This document shows, one piece after another, positions 7,763 to 16,224 of a stretch of DNA of 64,000 bases. This DNA comes from JBBCJT01 sp037190665 (GTDB taxonomy: Bacteria; Pseudomonadota; Alphaproteobacteria; Acetobacterales; Acetobacteraceae), in NCBI GenBank assembly GCA_037190665.1, contig JBBCJT010000015.1, positions 1 through 64,000 on the forward strand, in the 5' to 3' direction. The notes beneath the pieces are model-generated. The model ran no database searches and was not told where the DNA came from. It was given only the letters and a program-made list of their open reading frames with translations. Positions within the stretch are counted from its first letter, which is position 1. Every line of letters begins with the position of its first letter. Position numbers and translations under genes: made by a program.

Positions 7763-9382
7763 ATGGCCTCGATGATGGTCTGCCCTGAGCCGCTCGCCGC
7801 CGGGATCGGCGGCGCGGTGCTGGCGCGTGGCGGCAACGCCGCCGATGCGGCGGTCGCGGCGGCTTTCGCGCAGGGCGTGACCAACCCGTTCATGTGCGGG
7901 CTGTCGGGCACCGCGATCCTGATGCATGTCGATGCACAGGGCACGCCGACGGTATTGAACGGCGAGTGCGCGATCGGCTCGGCCCCTGTGCCTGCTGCAT
8001 GGGTCGCCGGCCTGCGCGGGCGGTCGGAAGCGATCGGGCGCTTCATCATCGACGGTGAGCCCAATCAGGTCGGCCCCGGCTCCGTGATGGTGCCGGGCTT
8101 CGTCGCGGCGTGCCACGAACTGTTCAGCCGCTTCGGCAGCGGTCGCCTGCGCTGGACGGAACTGCTGGAACCGGCGATCCGCCTGGCCGCCGACGGCTTC
8201 GCCATCTATCCGTACATGGCGTCGGGCTGGGCGAAAGGCGATGACGGCGAAGGCTCGTCGCGTCCCGGCTATCCGACGCTGCGCCAGAAGTTCGCGCGTG
8301 ATCCGGCGGCGGCGGCGATCTACATGAAGCCGGACGGCGAAGGGTATGCCGTCGGCGAAACGCTGCGCCAGCCTGTGTACGCCGCGACGCTGGACCAGCT
8401 CGCCCGCGCGGGCGCGCAGGATTTCTACGATGGCGCGATCGGCCGGGCGATGGGCCAGGACCTCGCGCGCCGCGGCAGTCTGGTACAGCCGGCCGATCTG
8501 ACGGGCTACCGCATCGTGGAACAGCAGGCCCTGCGCGGCAGCTATCGCGGGAACGAAATCCTGACCACCCCGCCGCCGAGCCCCGGCGTGCAGCTTCTGC
8601 AGATGCTGGCGATTCTGGAACGGGTCGGTGTCGGCGCATGGGATGACGAGCGTGCGGAGACAGTCGCGACGATCTCCGCCGCGATGCGGGCCGGCTTCAT
8701 CGACAATCTCGACATCAAGGCGGTGCTGCTGGATCAGGCCGAGGCCTGGGCGCGGCATGTCATGGATCCGGCGCGTCTGGATGCGTGGGCGGCGCGCATC
8801 AGGGGCGGCGACCTGATCGACGGCAGCAACGCTCTGCCCGGCACCGGCACGACGCATCAGGTCGTGGTAGACGATGCAGGCGCGATCGTCAGCTTCACGC
8901 ACTCGGTCGGTTCGATCGCCGGCTCCGGTTCCGTGACGCCGGAGCTCGGCTTCCTGCACAACAACTTCCTCGGCCATTTCGACCCGCGGCCGGGGCTTCA
9001 GATGTCGATCCTGCCAGGGCGGCGTATCGGCAGCGGCCTGCCCACCGTGGTGCGGCGCAATGGCCGCAACCTGATCACCATCGGCGCGCCGGGCGGCAGC
9101 CGCATCATCACGTCGGTGCTGCAGACGCTGATCCACGTGCTGGATCACGGGATGCCGATCGACAAGGCGGTCGCCGAACTGCGCTTCCACAGCGAGGAGG
9201 CGCTGCAACTGCATCTGGAGCCCGGCTGGGACGATGCCATCGCGAGCGCCCTGCGAGCGAGTGGCCTGACGGTGCAGGCGAACACCTATCAGGCGCGCGT
9301 GCAGGCCATCACCTTCGACGAAGCCGGCACACCCACGCCCGGCGCCGATCCTCGCGGCGGCGCGGTGGGACGCGGCACGTGA
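7763..9382 (+). CDS. Gamma-glutamyltransferase-family N-terminal nucleophile hydrolase
   Basis: 539-aa Ntn-hydrolase of the gamma-glutamyltranspeptidase family, which self-cleaves and transfers or hydrolyses gamma-glutamyl groups. The start of the large subunit region is clear: GGNAADAAVAAAFAQGVTNPFMCGLSG. The catalytic threonine is expected at Thr363, the first Thr of GTGTTHQVVVDD, the junction where the proenzyme splits. No signal peptide is visible, unlike the periplasmic E. coli enzyme, so it may be cytoplasmic and act on an unusual amide. Start ATG is preceded by GAAGG at about 9 bases. The next gene begins some 30 bp downstream. Confidence 0.88.
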   Translation: MASMMVCPEPLAAGIGGAVLARGGNAADAAVAAAFAQGVTNPFMCGLSGTAILMHVDAQGTPTVLNGECAIGSAPVPAAWVAGLRGRSEAIGRFIIDGEPNQVGPGSVMVPGFVAACHELFSRFGSGRLRWTELLEPAIRLAADGFAIYPYMASGWAKGDDGEGSSRPGYPTLRQKFARDPAAAAIYMKPDGEGYAVGETLRQPVYAATLDQLARAGAQDFYDGAIGRAMGQDLARRGSLVQPADLTGYRIVEQQALRGSYRGNEILTTPPPSPGVQLLQMLAILERVGVGAWDDERAETVATISAAMRAGFIDNLDIKAVLLDQAEAWARHVMDPARLDAWAARIRGGDLIDGSNALPGTGTTHQVVVDDAGAIVSFTHSVGSIAGSGSVTPELGFLHNNFLGHFDPRPGLQMSILPGRRIGSGLPTVVRRNGRNLITIGAPGGSRIITSVLQTLIHVLDHGMPIDKAVAELRFHSEEALQLHLEPGWDDAIASALRASGLTVQANTYQARVQAITFDEAGTPTPGADPRGGAVGRGT

Positions 9383-9413
9383 TCACTTGAACCCGCAACA
9401 GAGGCAGATGCCC

Positions 9414-10385
9414 ATGACCGTCAGCGACGTGACTTTGGCCCTTCGCCCGTACGACCATTGGGCACCGCTCTGGGTCGGCCAGGTCGAAACGCCCGGCATC
9501 CGGCTGAAGATGGTGCATGATGCGCCGCTTCTCATCGACTTCGCGGCGGACATCGACATCGCGGAGATCTCGTTCAACCGCTATGTCATGCTGTGCGCCC
9601 GCGGCGATGACAGGCTGGTGGGGCTTCCCGCCTTCATCCTGCGCGGCTTCCGTCATCGCAACTTCTTCGTCCGCACGGACAGCAAGCTGAAGTCGCTCTC
9701 CGACCTGAAGGGCAAGCGGCTGGGCAGCAACTCCTGGCCCGACAGCGGGACGCTGTGGGCGCGCGCCGCGATGCGCGATGGAGGCGTGGATGTGGGCGAC
9801 GTGAAGTGGGTGATCGGCACACTGGACGACTCCACGCCCAACAAGCCGCCGTCGCCGCACGATGCGCAGCCGCCGAAGGACGCGGAGTACCTGACGGGCA
9901 GCGATACGCTGCTGGCGCAGTTGAGGGATGGCAAGATCGATGCCGTCACCACCGCGTTCGCGCCGCCGGTGATCCTGCGCAAGGGCAGCTGGCTGCGGCG
10001 TCTGGTGCAGGACTATCCGGCGGTCGAAGCCGACTACCACCGGCGGACCGGCGTCTATCCCGGCTTCCACATCGTCGCCGCGCGGCGCGAATACGCGCAG
10101 CAGCATCCAGACCGGGTCCGCGCCGTGTATGCGGCGCTGAAGAGTTCGTTCGAGGTCTGGGCCAGCAAGGCGCTGAAGTTCGGCGAGACAAGCCCCTGGG
10201 CGATGCACGAGCTGGAGACGATGTATCGCGACTATCCCGAGGACACGCCGCCCTTCGGCACGGAAAGCGCGGCGCATCGGAAGATGCTGGCGACGATGTG
10301 CCATGAGCAGCACGCGCAGGGACTCGTGGACAAGCCCGCCGATCCGCAGAAGCTGTTCGCGGCCTTCAACGCCCTGCCGGGCTGA
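9414..10385 (+). CDS. 4,5-dihydroxyphthalate decarboxylase-like / periplasmic-binding-fold protein
   Basis: About 323 aa. It resembles the 4,5-dihydroxyphthalate decarboxylase (Pht5)-like group, which has the two-lobed fold of NitT/TauT substrate-binding proteins. Diagnostic stretches are IDIAEISFNRYVMLCARGDDRLVGLPAF, FRHRNFFVRTDS and DLKGKRLGSNSWPDSGTLW. There is no leader, so it is probably a cytoplasmic enzyme rather than a transport receptor. I prefer ATG 9414 because AGAGG lies 9 bases before it; TTG 9387 and ATG 9408 are alternatives. It is probably co-transcribed with the gamma-glutamyltransferase. Whether it decarboxylates anything is unknown. Confidence 0.75.
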   Translation: MTVSDVTLALRPYDHWAPLWVGQVETPGIRLKMVHDAPLLIDFAADIDIAEISFNRYVMLCARGDDRLVGLPAFILRGFRHRNFFVRTDSKLKSLSDLKGKRLGSNSWPDSGTLWARAAMRDGGVDVGDVKWVIGTLDDSTPNKPPSPHDAQPPKDAEYLTGSDTLLAQLRDGKIDAVTTAFAPPVILRKGSWLRRLVQDYPAVEADYHRRTGVYPGFHIVAARREYAQQHPDRVRAVYAALKSSFEVWASKALKFGETSPWAMHELETMYRDYPEDTPPFGTESAAHRKMLATMCHEQHAQGLVDKPADPQKLFAAFNALPG

Positions 10386-10400
10386 TCCGCCGTGTCGCGT

Positions 10401-10430
10401 CGAGATGAGCTGGGGGGTCAGCTCATCTCG
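10401..10430. terminator. Perfect hairpin between convergent genes
   Basis: CGAGATGAGCT and AGCTCATCTCG form an 11-bp perfect stem with an 8-base loop, exactly between the stop of the plus-strand gene (10385) and the minus-strand receptor gene, whose last codons lie inside it (stop at 10418-10420). There is no T-run on either strand. A bidirectional terminator or mRNA-end stabiliser is the likely role. Confidence 0.6.
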
Positions 10431-11905
10431 AATGCAAAGACGAAGTCGTCGGCACGCGGTTCCCAGCGCAGCGCTTCGGTCGCGCCGTGCAGAAACAGGT
10501 AGTTGAACAGCGGCACGGCCATGGCCTGCTCGCGCAGATGCGTCATGATCGCCCCGATCGCGGCCGGCCGCTCGGGGATCGGGGCAGCGTAGGCGGCCGC
10601 CATCAGCCGGTCCGTCTCGGGATCCGCCCAGGGCGAGCCGAGTCCGTTCTGCAGATAGAACGCATCGAGCTGCGGCACAGCATCGAACCAGGAATTGCCC
10701 TGCACCTGCACGAAGACGGGCGGGATGCGGCCGGCCTTGATGTCGGTGGCGTAGGTGCCGAACTCGGTCACGCGTGTTCGTGCGTTCAACCCCACGCGCC
10801 GAAGCTGTCCCGCGATCACGGACGCCAGTTCGCGATCCAGCGGGAAGCGCGCCGCCGGGCCGCCCACCTCGATCTCGGTGCCTTCCAGGCCAAGCGATTT
10901 GATGATGCTGCGCGCTTCGTCCGGGCGGTAGGGAAACTCCATCGACACGCCTTCGGGGAGGCCCTGCACGTTGGGTGCGAAGATCGTCGGCACCGCGACG
11001 CCGAGGTCCTTGATCAGCCCGCGCATGATCTCGTCCCGGTTCACGGCCAGCCCGATGGCGCGGCGCAGCCGTGCGTCGCCGGCGGGGGCGATGCGGGGAT
11101 TGAAGTTCAGCACCGCGACACGGCCGGTCGGCTGGCGGACGACCTTCAGCCCCTGCGCCGAGGCAAGACTGGCCGCCTGATTGGCGGACAGGTTCTGCGC
11201 CATCTGCACCTCGCCGGTGCGGAGCGCGGCGAGGCGTGCAAGTTCCTCGGGCACGGTGCGGAACACGACTTCGCGGAACTTCGGCTTGGGGCCCCAGAAG
11301 CGCGGGTTCTCCACGAACGCGGACTCCGCGTTGCGCCGCCAGTGCTTCAGCAGATAGGGGCCTGAGCCGATCGGCTGGTTCGAAAGCTGCGCGCCGACCT
11401 CCGCGGTATGCCTGGGCGGGACGATCATCAGCCAGGTCAGCCGCGCCTCGAACAGCGCATCTGGCTGCGGCAGCCGGAACAGCAGGGAGTGTCCGTCCTC
11501 CGGCTCGACACGGCCGAGGGGTGCGATCTGGCTGCGGATCACCGACTGGTTTGCCGGATTGGCGATACGCTCCACCGAGAACTTTACGGCCTCGGCGTCC
11601 ACCTTCTCGCCGTTGCTGAACACCACGTCCTCGCGCAGCCGCACGCGCCACGTCGTGGGGTCGACCTGCTCGACGGAGCGGGCAAGCCATGGCTCCAGGC
11701 TCATGTCCGGCTTGCGGTGCACGAGCGTGTCGAAGATGTGCCGCTGGATCGATCCTTCGATCCCGCCGTCCCGGAACATCGGATCCAGCGATCGCGGATC
11801 GGCCGGCAGGGCGATGGACAGCGGGCGCTGCTCCTGCGCGCGGGCAGGTGCTGCGAGCACACCGGCCGCACCGGCGGCCAGCAGCGTTCGACGACGAAGA
11901 TGCAT
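10418..11905 (-). CDS. Extracellular solute-binding protein, family 5 (tandem copy 2)
   Basis: 495-aa periplasmic peptide-type receptor with a Tat-like leader (MHLRRRTLLAAGAAGVLAAPARAQ). Family landmarks are WRVRLREDVVFSNGEKVDAEAVKFSVERI and QPIGSGPYLLKHWRRN. It is closely similar along its length to the receptor directly upstream (11911-13437): both carry DPRSLDPMFRDGGIEGSIQR, RVGLNARTRV and VPQLDAFY. The two genes are 5 bases apart, so they form a tandem duplication in one transcript. No permease gene is on this strand nearby; the DppBCDF set at 14467-18207 is the nearest possible partner. Confidence 0.9.
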   Translation of the reverse strand: MHLRRRTLLAAGAAGVLAAPARAQEQRPLSIALPADPRSLDPMFRDGGIEGSIQRHIFDTLVHRKPDMSLEPWLARSVEQVDPTTWRVRLREDVVFSNGEKVDAEAVKFSVERIANPANQSVIRSQIAPLGRVEPEDGHSLLFRLPQPDALFEARLTWLMIVPPRHTAEVGAQLSNQPIGSGPYLLKHWRRNAESAFVENPRFWGPKPKFREVVFRTVPEELARLAALRTGEVQMAQNLSANQAASLASAQGLKVVRQPTGRVAVLNFNPRIAPAGDARLRRAIGLAVNRDEIMRGLIKDLGVAVPTIFAPNVQGLPEGVSMEFPYRPDEARSIIKSLGLEGTEIEVGGPAARFPLDRELASVIAGQLRRVGLNARTRVTEFGTYATDIKAGRIPPVFVQVQGNSWFDAVPQLDAFYLQNGLGSPWADPETDRLMAAAYAAPIPERPAAIGAIMTHLREQAMAVPLFNYLFLHGATEALRWEPRADDFVFAFEMS

Positions 11906-11910
11906 GGGAC

Positions 11911-13437
11911 TCAGGCTCCCTTCAGCTCGAAGGCGAACAGGAAATCGTCGGCGCGCGGCCGCCAGTCCACGTTGGCCGCGGCGCCGTGCAGATAGGTGTA
12001 GTTGAACAGAGGCACGCCCATCACCTGATCGCGCACACGCTCCATCACCGCGCCGATCGCCGCGATCCGCTCGGCGCCTGTCGAGCCGTAGGTCCGCTCC
12101 AGCAGCTTGTCGGTTTCCGGATCGCGCCAGGGGGAGCCGAGACCCTCCGAATAGTAGAACGCATCGAGCTGCGGCACAGGATCGAACCAGGAGTTGCCGT
12201 GCACCTGGATGAACACGGGCGCCGACCTTCCGGCGCGGATATCGGCCCAGTAGGTGCCGAACTCCGCCACGCGCGTGCGGGCATTCAGCCCCACGCGGCG
12301 CAGTTGCGCCGTGATGACCGAGGCCACGTCGCGATCATAGGGGAAGCGCCCCGCCGGTCCACCGACTTCGACATCTGTGCCGCGAAGGCCCAGCTTCTCG
12401 ATGATGGCCCGCGCTTCCTCCAGCTTGAACGGGAAATCCATCGCCACGCCGGGCGGCACGTTCTGCACGCTGGGGCCGAACAGCGTGGTCACGGGCGCGC
12501 CCATGTCACGCACCAGACCGCGCAGGATCTCCTCGCGATTGACGGCGAAGGCGACTGCGCGGCGGAACTCGATATTGTCGGCCGGTGTCGCGCGCGGATT
12601 GAAGTTCAGCGTCGCGACCAGTGCGGTCGGCTGGCTGACGACCTTCAGGCCGGACGTATTGCGCAGCGTCGCGGCCTGATTGGCGGACAGCACGGTGGCG
12701 ATCTGCGCCTCGCCGGTGCGCAGCGCAGCGACGCGGGCGATCTCCTCCGGGACGACCTTGTAGGTCGCTTCCTGGAAGTGAGGCTTCGGACCCCAGAAAT
12801 CCGGGTTGGCGACGAAGGCGATCTCCGCATTCCGCCGCCAGCCCTTCACCAGATAGGGACCGGAGCCGATCGGCTGGTTGGTGAACTGCTCGCCCACCGC
12901 GGCTGCGTGCTTCGGCGGCACGATGAACAGCCATGTCAGCCGTGTGATCAGCAGAGGGTCGGGCTTGGGCAGGCGGAAGGTGAAGTTCAGCGGATCGTCG
13001 ATCACGACCTCGCCCAGCGGCGCGATCTGGCTTCGGATCACCGACCGGCTGTCGGGGGCGACGATGCGCTGGATGCTGTGCCGCACCGCCTCGGCGTCCA
13101 CCGGCTCGCCGTTGCTGAACTTGATGCCCGGCTTCATGCGCACGCGCCAGGTGGTCGCGTCCACCTGCTCCACGCTCTCGGCCAGCCACATGCGCATCGT
13201 GTTGTCGGCCTCGCGATGCACTAGCGTGTCGAGGTACTGACGCTGGATCGATCCCTCGATCCCGCCGTCGCGGAACATCGGATCCAGGGAGCGCGGGTCG
13301 CCCGGGATGGCCATGACAACGGCATTCGGCCGCTGCGCGCCTGCGGTCCCCGCCATCAGGCCGGACGCGGCCAGGGACATCCCGGCGGCGCCCTTCAGCA
13401 AAGGACGGCGGCCGATCCGTGTGTCGCGCGTGTGCAT
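11911..13437 (-). CDS. Extracellular solute-binding protein, family 5 (tandem copy 1)
   Basis: About 508-aa periplasmic receptor. The start MHTRDTRIGRRPLLKGAAGMSL is chosen because GAGGGGG lies 8 bases upstream, and the twin-arginine leader runs to about residue 38 (TAGAQ). Landmarks are WRVRMKPGIKFSNGEPVDAEAVRHSIQRI and QPIGSGPYLVKGWRRN. It is the first gene of a two-gene receptor transcript and is divergent from the aldolase/DppBCDF operon at 13622, with a 17-bp palindrome between them. Paralogue of the next gene; the ligand-contacting parts differ enough that the two could bind different solutes. Confidence 0.9.
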   Translation of the reverse strand: MHTRDTRIGRRPLLKGAAGMSLAASGLMAGTAGAQRPNAVVMAIPGDPRSLDPMFRDGGIEGSIQRQYLDTLVHREADNTMRMWLAESVEQVDATTWRVRMKPGIKFSNGEPVDAEAVRHSIQRIVAPDSRSVIRSQIAPLGEVVIDDPLNFTFRLPKPDPLLITRLTWLFIVPPKHAAAVGEQFTNQPIGSGPYLVKGWRRNAEIAFVANPDFWGPKPHFQEATYKVVPEEIARVAALRTGEAQIATVLSANQAATLRNTSGLKVVSQPTALVATLNFNPRATPADNIEFRRAVAFAVNREEILRGLVRDMGAPVTTLFGPSVQNVPPGVAMDFPFKLEEARAIIEKLGLRGTDVEVGGPAGRFPYDRDVASVITAQLRRVGLNARTRVAEFGTYWADIRAGRSAPVFIQVHGNSWFDPVPQLDAFYYSEGLGSPWRDPETDKLLERTYGSTGAERIAAIGAVMERVRDQVMGVPLFNYTYLHGAAANVDWRPRADDFLFAFELKGA

Positions 13438-13524
13438 CGCGTTGCCCCCTCTGTCTGGTGAATACCGTTGCGCAACTATAGGCCCGCGGTGCCGGCGGGC
13501 GGAACGGCGGTGCTTTGGCCGATG

Positions 13525-13541
13525 CATAGCCCGGGGCTATG
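13525..13541. promoter_or_regulatory. 17-bp palindrome in divergent promoter (LysR-type box)
   Basis: CATAGCC-CGG-GGCTATG has perfect 7-bp arms and contains the T-N11-A pattern of LysR-type binding sites. It lies between the divergent receptor gene (start 13437) and the aldolase operon (start 13622), suiting joint control of both. A second small palindrome, GTTGCGCAAC, is at 13467-13476. No regulator gene adjoins, so the binding protein is encoded elsewhere. Confidence 0.5.
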
Positions 13542-13621
13542 AAAGTCCATCGGCAATGTGGTTGCCGGGCAGGGGGGTGGTTCGCAATCTCCGGCGCGTC
13601 CGACGAAAGGAAAGCGCAGGG

Positions 13622-14398
13622 ATGTACCGCCCCAACCGGCTGAAGGCACAACTCGCGGCCGGCCATCGCGTGCACGGCGCCTGGAGCGTGCTGGGCAGCC
13701 CCTTCACGGCCGAAGTGATGGCGCTCTGCGGCTTCGATTTCGTGATCCTCGATCAGGAGCACGGGCTGGGGACGCTGGATGTCCTTGCGAGCCAATTGCA
13801 GGCCGTGCAGAGCACCGAAGCCACGGCGCTGGTGCGCGTGCCCGGTCAGGATGCGGACTACCTGAAGCGCGTGCTGGACCATGGGGCCGAGGGCGTCATC
13901 ATCCCCAACGTCAACACCGGCGAGGAGGCGCGCGCTGTCGCCGCCGCCTGCCGCTATCCCCCGCGCGGGACGCGGGGTTCGGCGCCGACGTCCGTGCGCG
14001 CTTCAAGCTACGGGTTGGCGAAGGGCTACGCGGAGACGGCGGGCGACGAGATGCTGGTGATCTGCCAGATCGAGACCGTGGCCGGCGTGGAGAACGCCGA
14101 CGCGATTGCCGCTGCCGAGGGTGTGGACATGGTGTTCATCGGCCCGTCGGACCTGTCCAATTCCGCCGGCCATCCGGGGAAGATGGACCATCCGGAGGTG
14201 CAGGCGCTGATCCGCCGGGCGGAAAAGGCCGCGGTCGCGGCCGGCAAGCCGCTCGGCACCATCCTGCGGCCCGGCGTGACGCTGGCCCAGACCTTCGACG
14301 CCGGCTACCAGTTCGTGGCCGCGGGCAGCGACCTCAGCCGCCTGCGCGAAGGCTGCCTGCGCGACGTCCAGCACTTCCGGGACCTGCCGGCGCGCTGA
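13622..14398 (+). CDS. HpcH/HpaI-type class II aldolase
   Basis: 258-aa TIM-barrel aldolase of the HpcH/HpaI family, which cleaves 2-keto-3-deoxy or 4-hydroxy-2-oxo acids to pyruvate plus an aldehyde. Visible active-site residues are His47 (DQEHG), Arg72 (LVRVPG), Gln149 and metal ligands Glu151 (CQIETVAGVEN) and Asp177 (IGPSDLS). The usual RYPPEG loop reads RYPPRGTRG. It starts MYRPNRLK after AAGGAAA at about 8 bases. It is the first gene of an operon continuing into DppBCDF, an uncommon pairing; it could also supply the aldolase step for the sugar-acid cluster downstream. The substrate is not determined. Confidence 0.88.
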   Translation: MYRPNRLKAQLAAGHRVHGAWSVLGSPFTAEVMALCGFDFVILDQEHGLGTLDVLASQLQAVQSTEATALVRVPGQDADYLKRVLDHGAEGVIIPNVNTGEEARAVAAACRYPPRGTRGSAPTSVRASSYGLAKGYAETAGDEMLVICQIETVAGVENADAIAAAEGVDMVFIGPSDLSNSAGHPGKMDHPEVQALIRRAEKAAVAAGKPLGTILRPGVTLAQTFDAGYQFVAAGSDLSRLREGCLRDVQHFRDLPAR

Positions 14399-14466
14399 TC
14401 GCCGGCGGCTCTTGCGCCATGCGGCGGGACGGCATCCCATGGGTCGCGACGAGGGGAGCACCCTGA

Positions 14467-15384
14467 ATGCTCGTCTACATTGTACGCCGGCTGTTGCTGA
14501 TGGGGGTCGTCGTCGCGGGGGTGATGAGCATCATCTTCGTGCTGCAGAAACTGGCCGGCGACCCCACGCTGATCCTGCTGCCCGTCGATGCCAATGCCGA
14601 GGCGCGGGAGGTATTGCGCGAGCAGCTCGGTCTGAACCAGCCGATGTGGCGGCAGTATCTCGTGTTCCTCGGCAATGTGGCGACCGGCGATCTCGGCCAG
14701 TCCTGGAAGTTCAACCAGCCCGCCGCCGCCGTGGTGATGGAGGCGCTGCCGCGCACGGTGCTGCTGGCCGGACTCGCGCTGCTGTTCGGCATCATCGTCG
14801 CGATCCCGCTGGGCATCATCGCCGCCATCTTCCGCGGCAGTTGGATCGACACGCTGGCCACCGCGGCCGCCACGATCGGACAGGCGATCCCGGTCTACTG
14901 GCTGGGGTTGCTGCTGATCCTGATCTTCGGCGCGAAGCTGCACTGGCTGCCGACCATCGGTGGCGAGGGCATCGCCGCGCTGATCCTGCCCACCATCACG
15001 CTGGGCGTGCTGACCATGGCCCGTATCGCGCGGATCACCCGGTCCTCGATGCTGGAGGTGATGGGGCAGGACTTCATCCGCACCGTTCGTGCGAAGGGCA
15101 TGAGCGAGTCGACGGTGCTGTTCAAGCACGGCCTGCGCAATGCGATGGTGCCGATTGCGGTGATGATCGGCCTGCAGCTCGGCACCCTGCTCGGCGGTGC
15201 GGTGATCGTGGAGACCGTCTTCTCCTATCCCGGTGTCGGACGGCTGGCGGTGAACGCGGTCTATGCGCGCGATTTCCCCATGGTGCAGGCGGTGGTGCTG
15301 GTGGTGACGGTGGCGTTCTCGCTCGTGAACACGATCGTCGACGTCATCTGCGCCAGCCTGAACCCGCAGATCAGGCTGGCCTGA
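14467..15384 (+). CDS. ABC transporter permease, DppB/OppB type
   Basis: 305-aa inner-membrane permease with the classic N-terminus MLVYIVRRLLLMGVVVAGVMSIIFVL, a coupling loop at RTVRAKGMSESTVLFKHGLRNAMVP and the C-terminus NPQIRLA. GAGGGGAG lies 8 bases before the ATG. It follows the aldolase gene by 68 bp, and its TGA is immediately followed by the ATG of the DppC-type gene. It is part of a complete B-C-D-F importer whose receptor is probably the convergent gene at 18200-19771 or the divergent tandem receptors. Confidence 0.93.
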   Translation: MLVYIVRRLLLMGVVVAGVMSIIFVLQKLAGDPTLILLPVDANAEAREVLREQLGLNQPMWRQYLVFLGNVATGDLGQSWKFNQPAAAVVMEALPRTVLLAGLALLFGIIVAIPLGIIAAIFRGSWIDTLATAAATIGQAIPVYWLGLLLILIFGAKLHWLPTIGGEGIAALILPTITLGVLTMARIARITRSSMLEVMGQDFIRTVRAKGMSESTVLFKHGLRNAMVPIAVMIGLQLGTLLGGAVIVETVFSYPGVGRLAVNAVYARDFPMVQAVVLVVTVAFSLVNTIVDVICASLNPQIRLA

Positions 15385-16224
15385 ATGCGGGGACTTTCCG
15401 GCAAGGGCGCGATCGGTCTGTTCATCCTCGCGGCGATGCTTGCCGCCGCCGTGTTCGCCCGCTGGATCGCGCCGGCGGATCCGAACGAGCAGGACATCCT
15501 GAACGGGCTGGCCGCGCCGCTTTCGGTCTCGGAGTCCGGCGCGTTCTCCATCCTGGGCACCGATCGGCTGGGGCAGGACGTGCTCAGCCGCATCATCTAC
15601 GGCGCGCGCGTTTCGCTGATCGTCGCCTTCGGCGCGGTCGGGCTTTCGGCGGTGATCGGCATCGCGGCGGGCTGCGTGGCCGGGTTCATGGGGCGCGTGT
15701 GGCAGTCCATCATCCTGACGGCCTGCGACATCGTGCTCTCCATCCCCTTCGTGCTGCTGGCCTTGGCGCTGATCAGCGCGCTTGGGGCGGGGCTGGTGAA
15801 CGTGATCGTCGCATTCGCCATGGTGCGGTGGGCGCAATTCGCGCGCATCACCTACGCGCTGGCGCTGGAGAACCGTGAGCGCGAGTGGTTCCAGTCCTGC
15901 CGTGCCGGAGGCATCGGCTTCGGCCGCACGATGCTTGTGCATGTTCTGCCAAACATGAGCGGCCCACTTCTGGTCGTCGCCTCGCTTGAGCTCGCCTACG
16001 CGATCCTGATGGAATCGGGACTGTCATTCCTCGGTCTGGGCGTGCCGCCCGAGGTGCCGTCCTGGGGCGGGATGCTTCAGGAAGGCCGCAACGAGATGGA
16101 GACCGCCTGGTGGCTGACCGCGCTGCCGGGCGTCGCGATCATGCTCGCCGCGATCGGCTTCAACTTCCTCGGCGACTGGCTTCGCGACCGGCTGGACCCG
16201 GGGCTCGCGCAGGTATTGCGATGA
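15385..16224 (+). CDS. ABC transporter permease, DppC/OppC type
   Basis: 279-aa inner-membrane permease. After the first helix it shows FSILGTDRLGQDVLSRIIYGARVSL, the DppC hallmark, then the ALALENREREWFQSCRAGGIG region preceding the coupling helix, and the ending NFLGDWLRDRLDPG. It begins directly after the DppB stop and overlaps the next ATPase gene by ATGA at 16221-16224. Coupling within the operon is therefore tight. Confidence 0.93.
   Translation: MRGLSGKGAIGLFILAAMLAAAVFARWIAPADPNEQDILNGLAAPLSVSESGAFSILGTDRLGQDVLSRIIYGARVSLIVAFGAVGLSAVIGIAAGCVAGFMGRVWQSIILTACDIVLSIPFVLLALALISALGAGLVNVIVAFAMVRWAQFARITYALALENREREWFQSCRAGGIGFGRTMLVHVLPNMSGPLLVVASLELAYAILMESGLSFLGLGVPPEVPSWGGMLQEGRNEMETAWWLTALPGVAIMLAAIGFNFLGDWLRDRLDPGLAQVLR

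Noticed and set aside
6725..9214. 829-codon open frame on the minus strand opposite LysR and gamma-glutamyltransferase
   Set aside because: It is a mirror of GC-rich codon use in the two plus-strand genes, with Arg/His/Gln-rich low-complexity translation and no family pattern.
10401..10430. Hairpin as a conventional rho-independent terminator
   Set aside because: The stem is excellent but there is no T-run on either strand, so it is listed as a likely transcript-end hairpin only.
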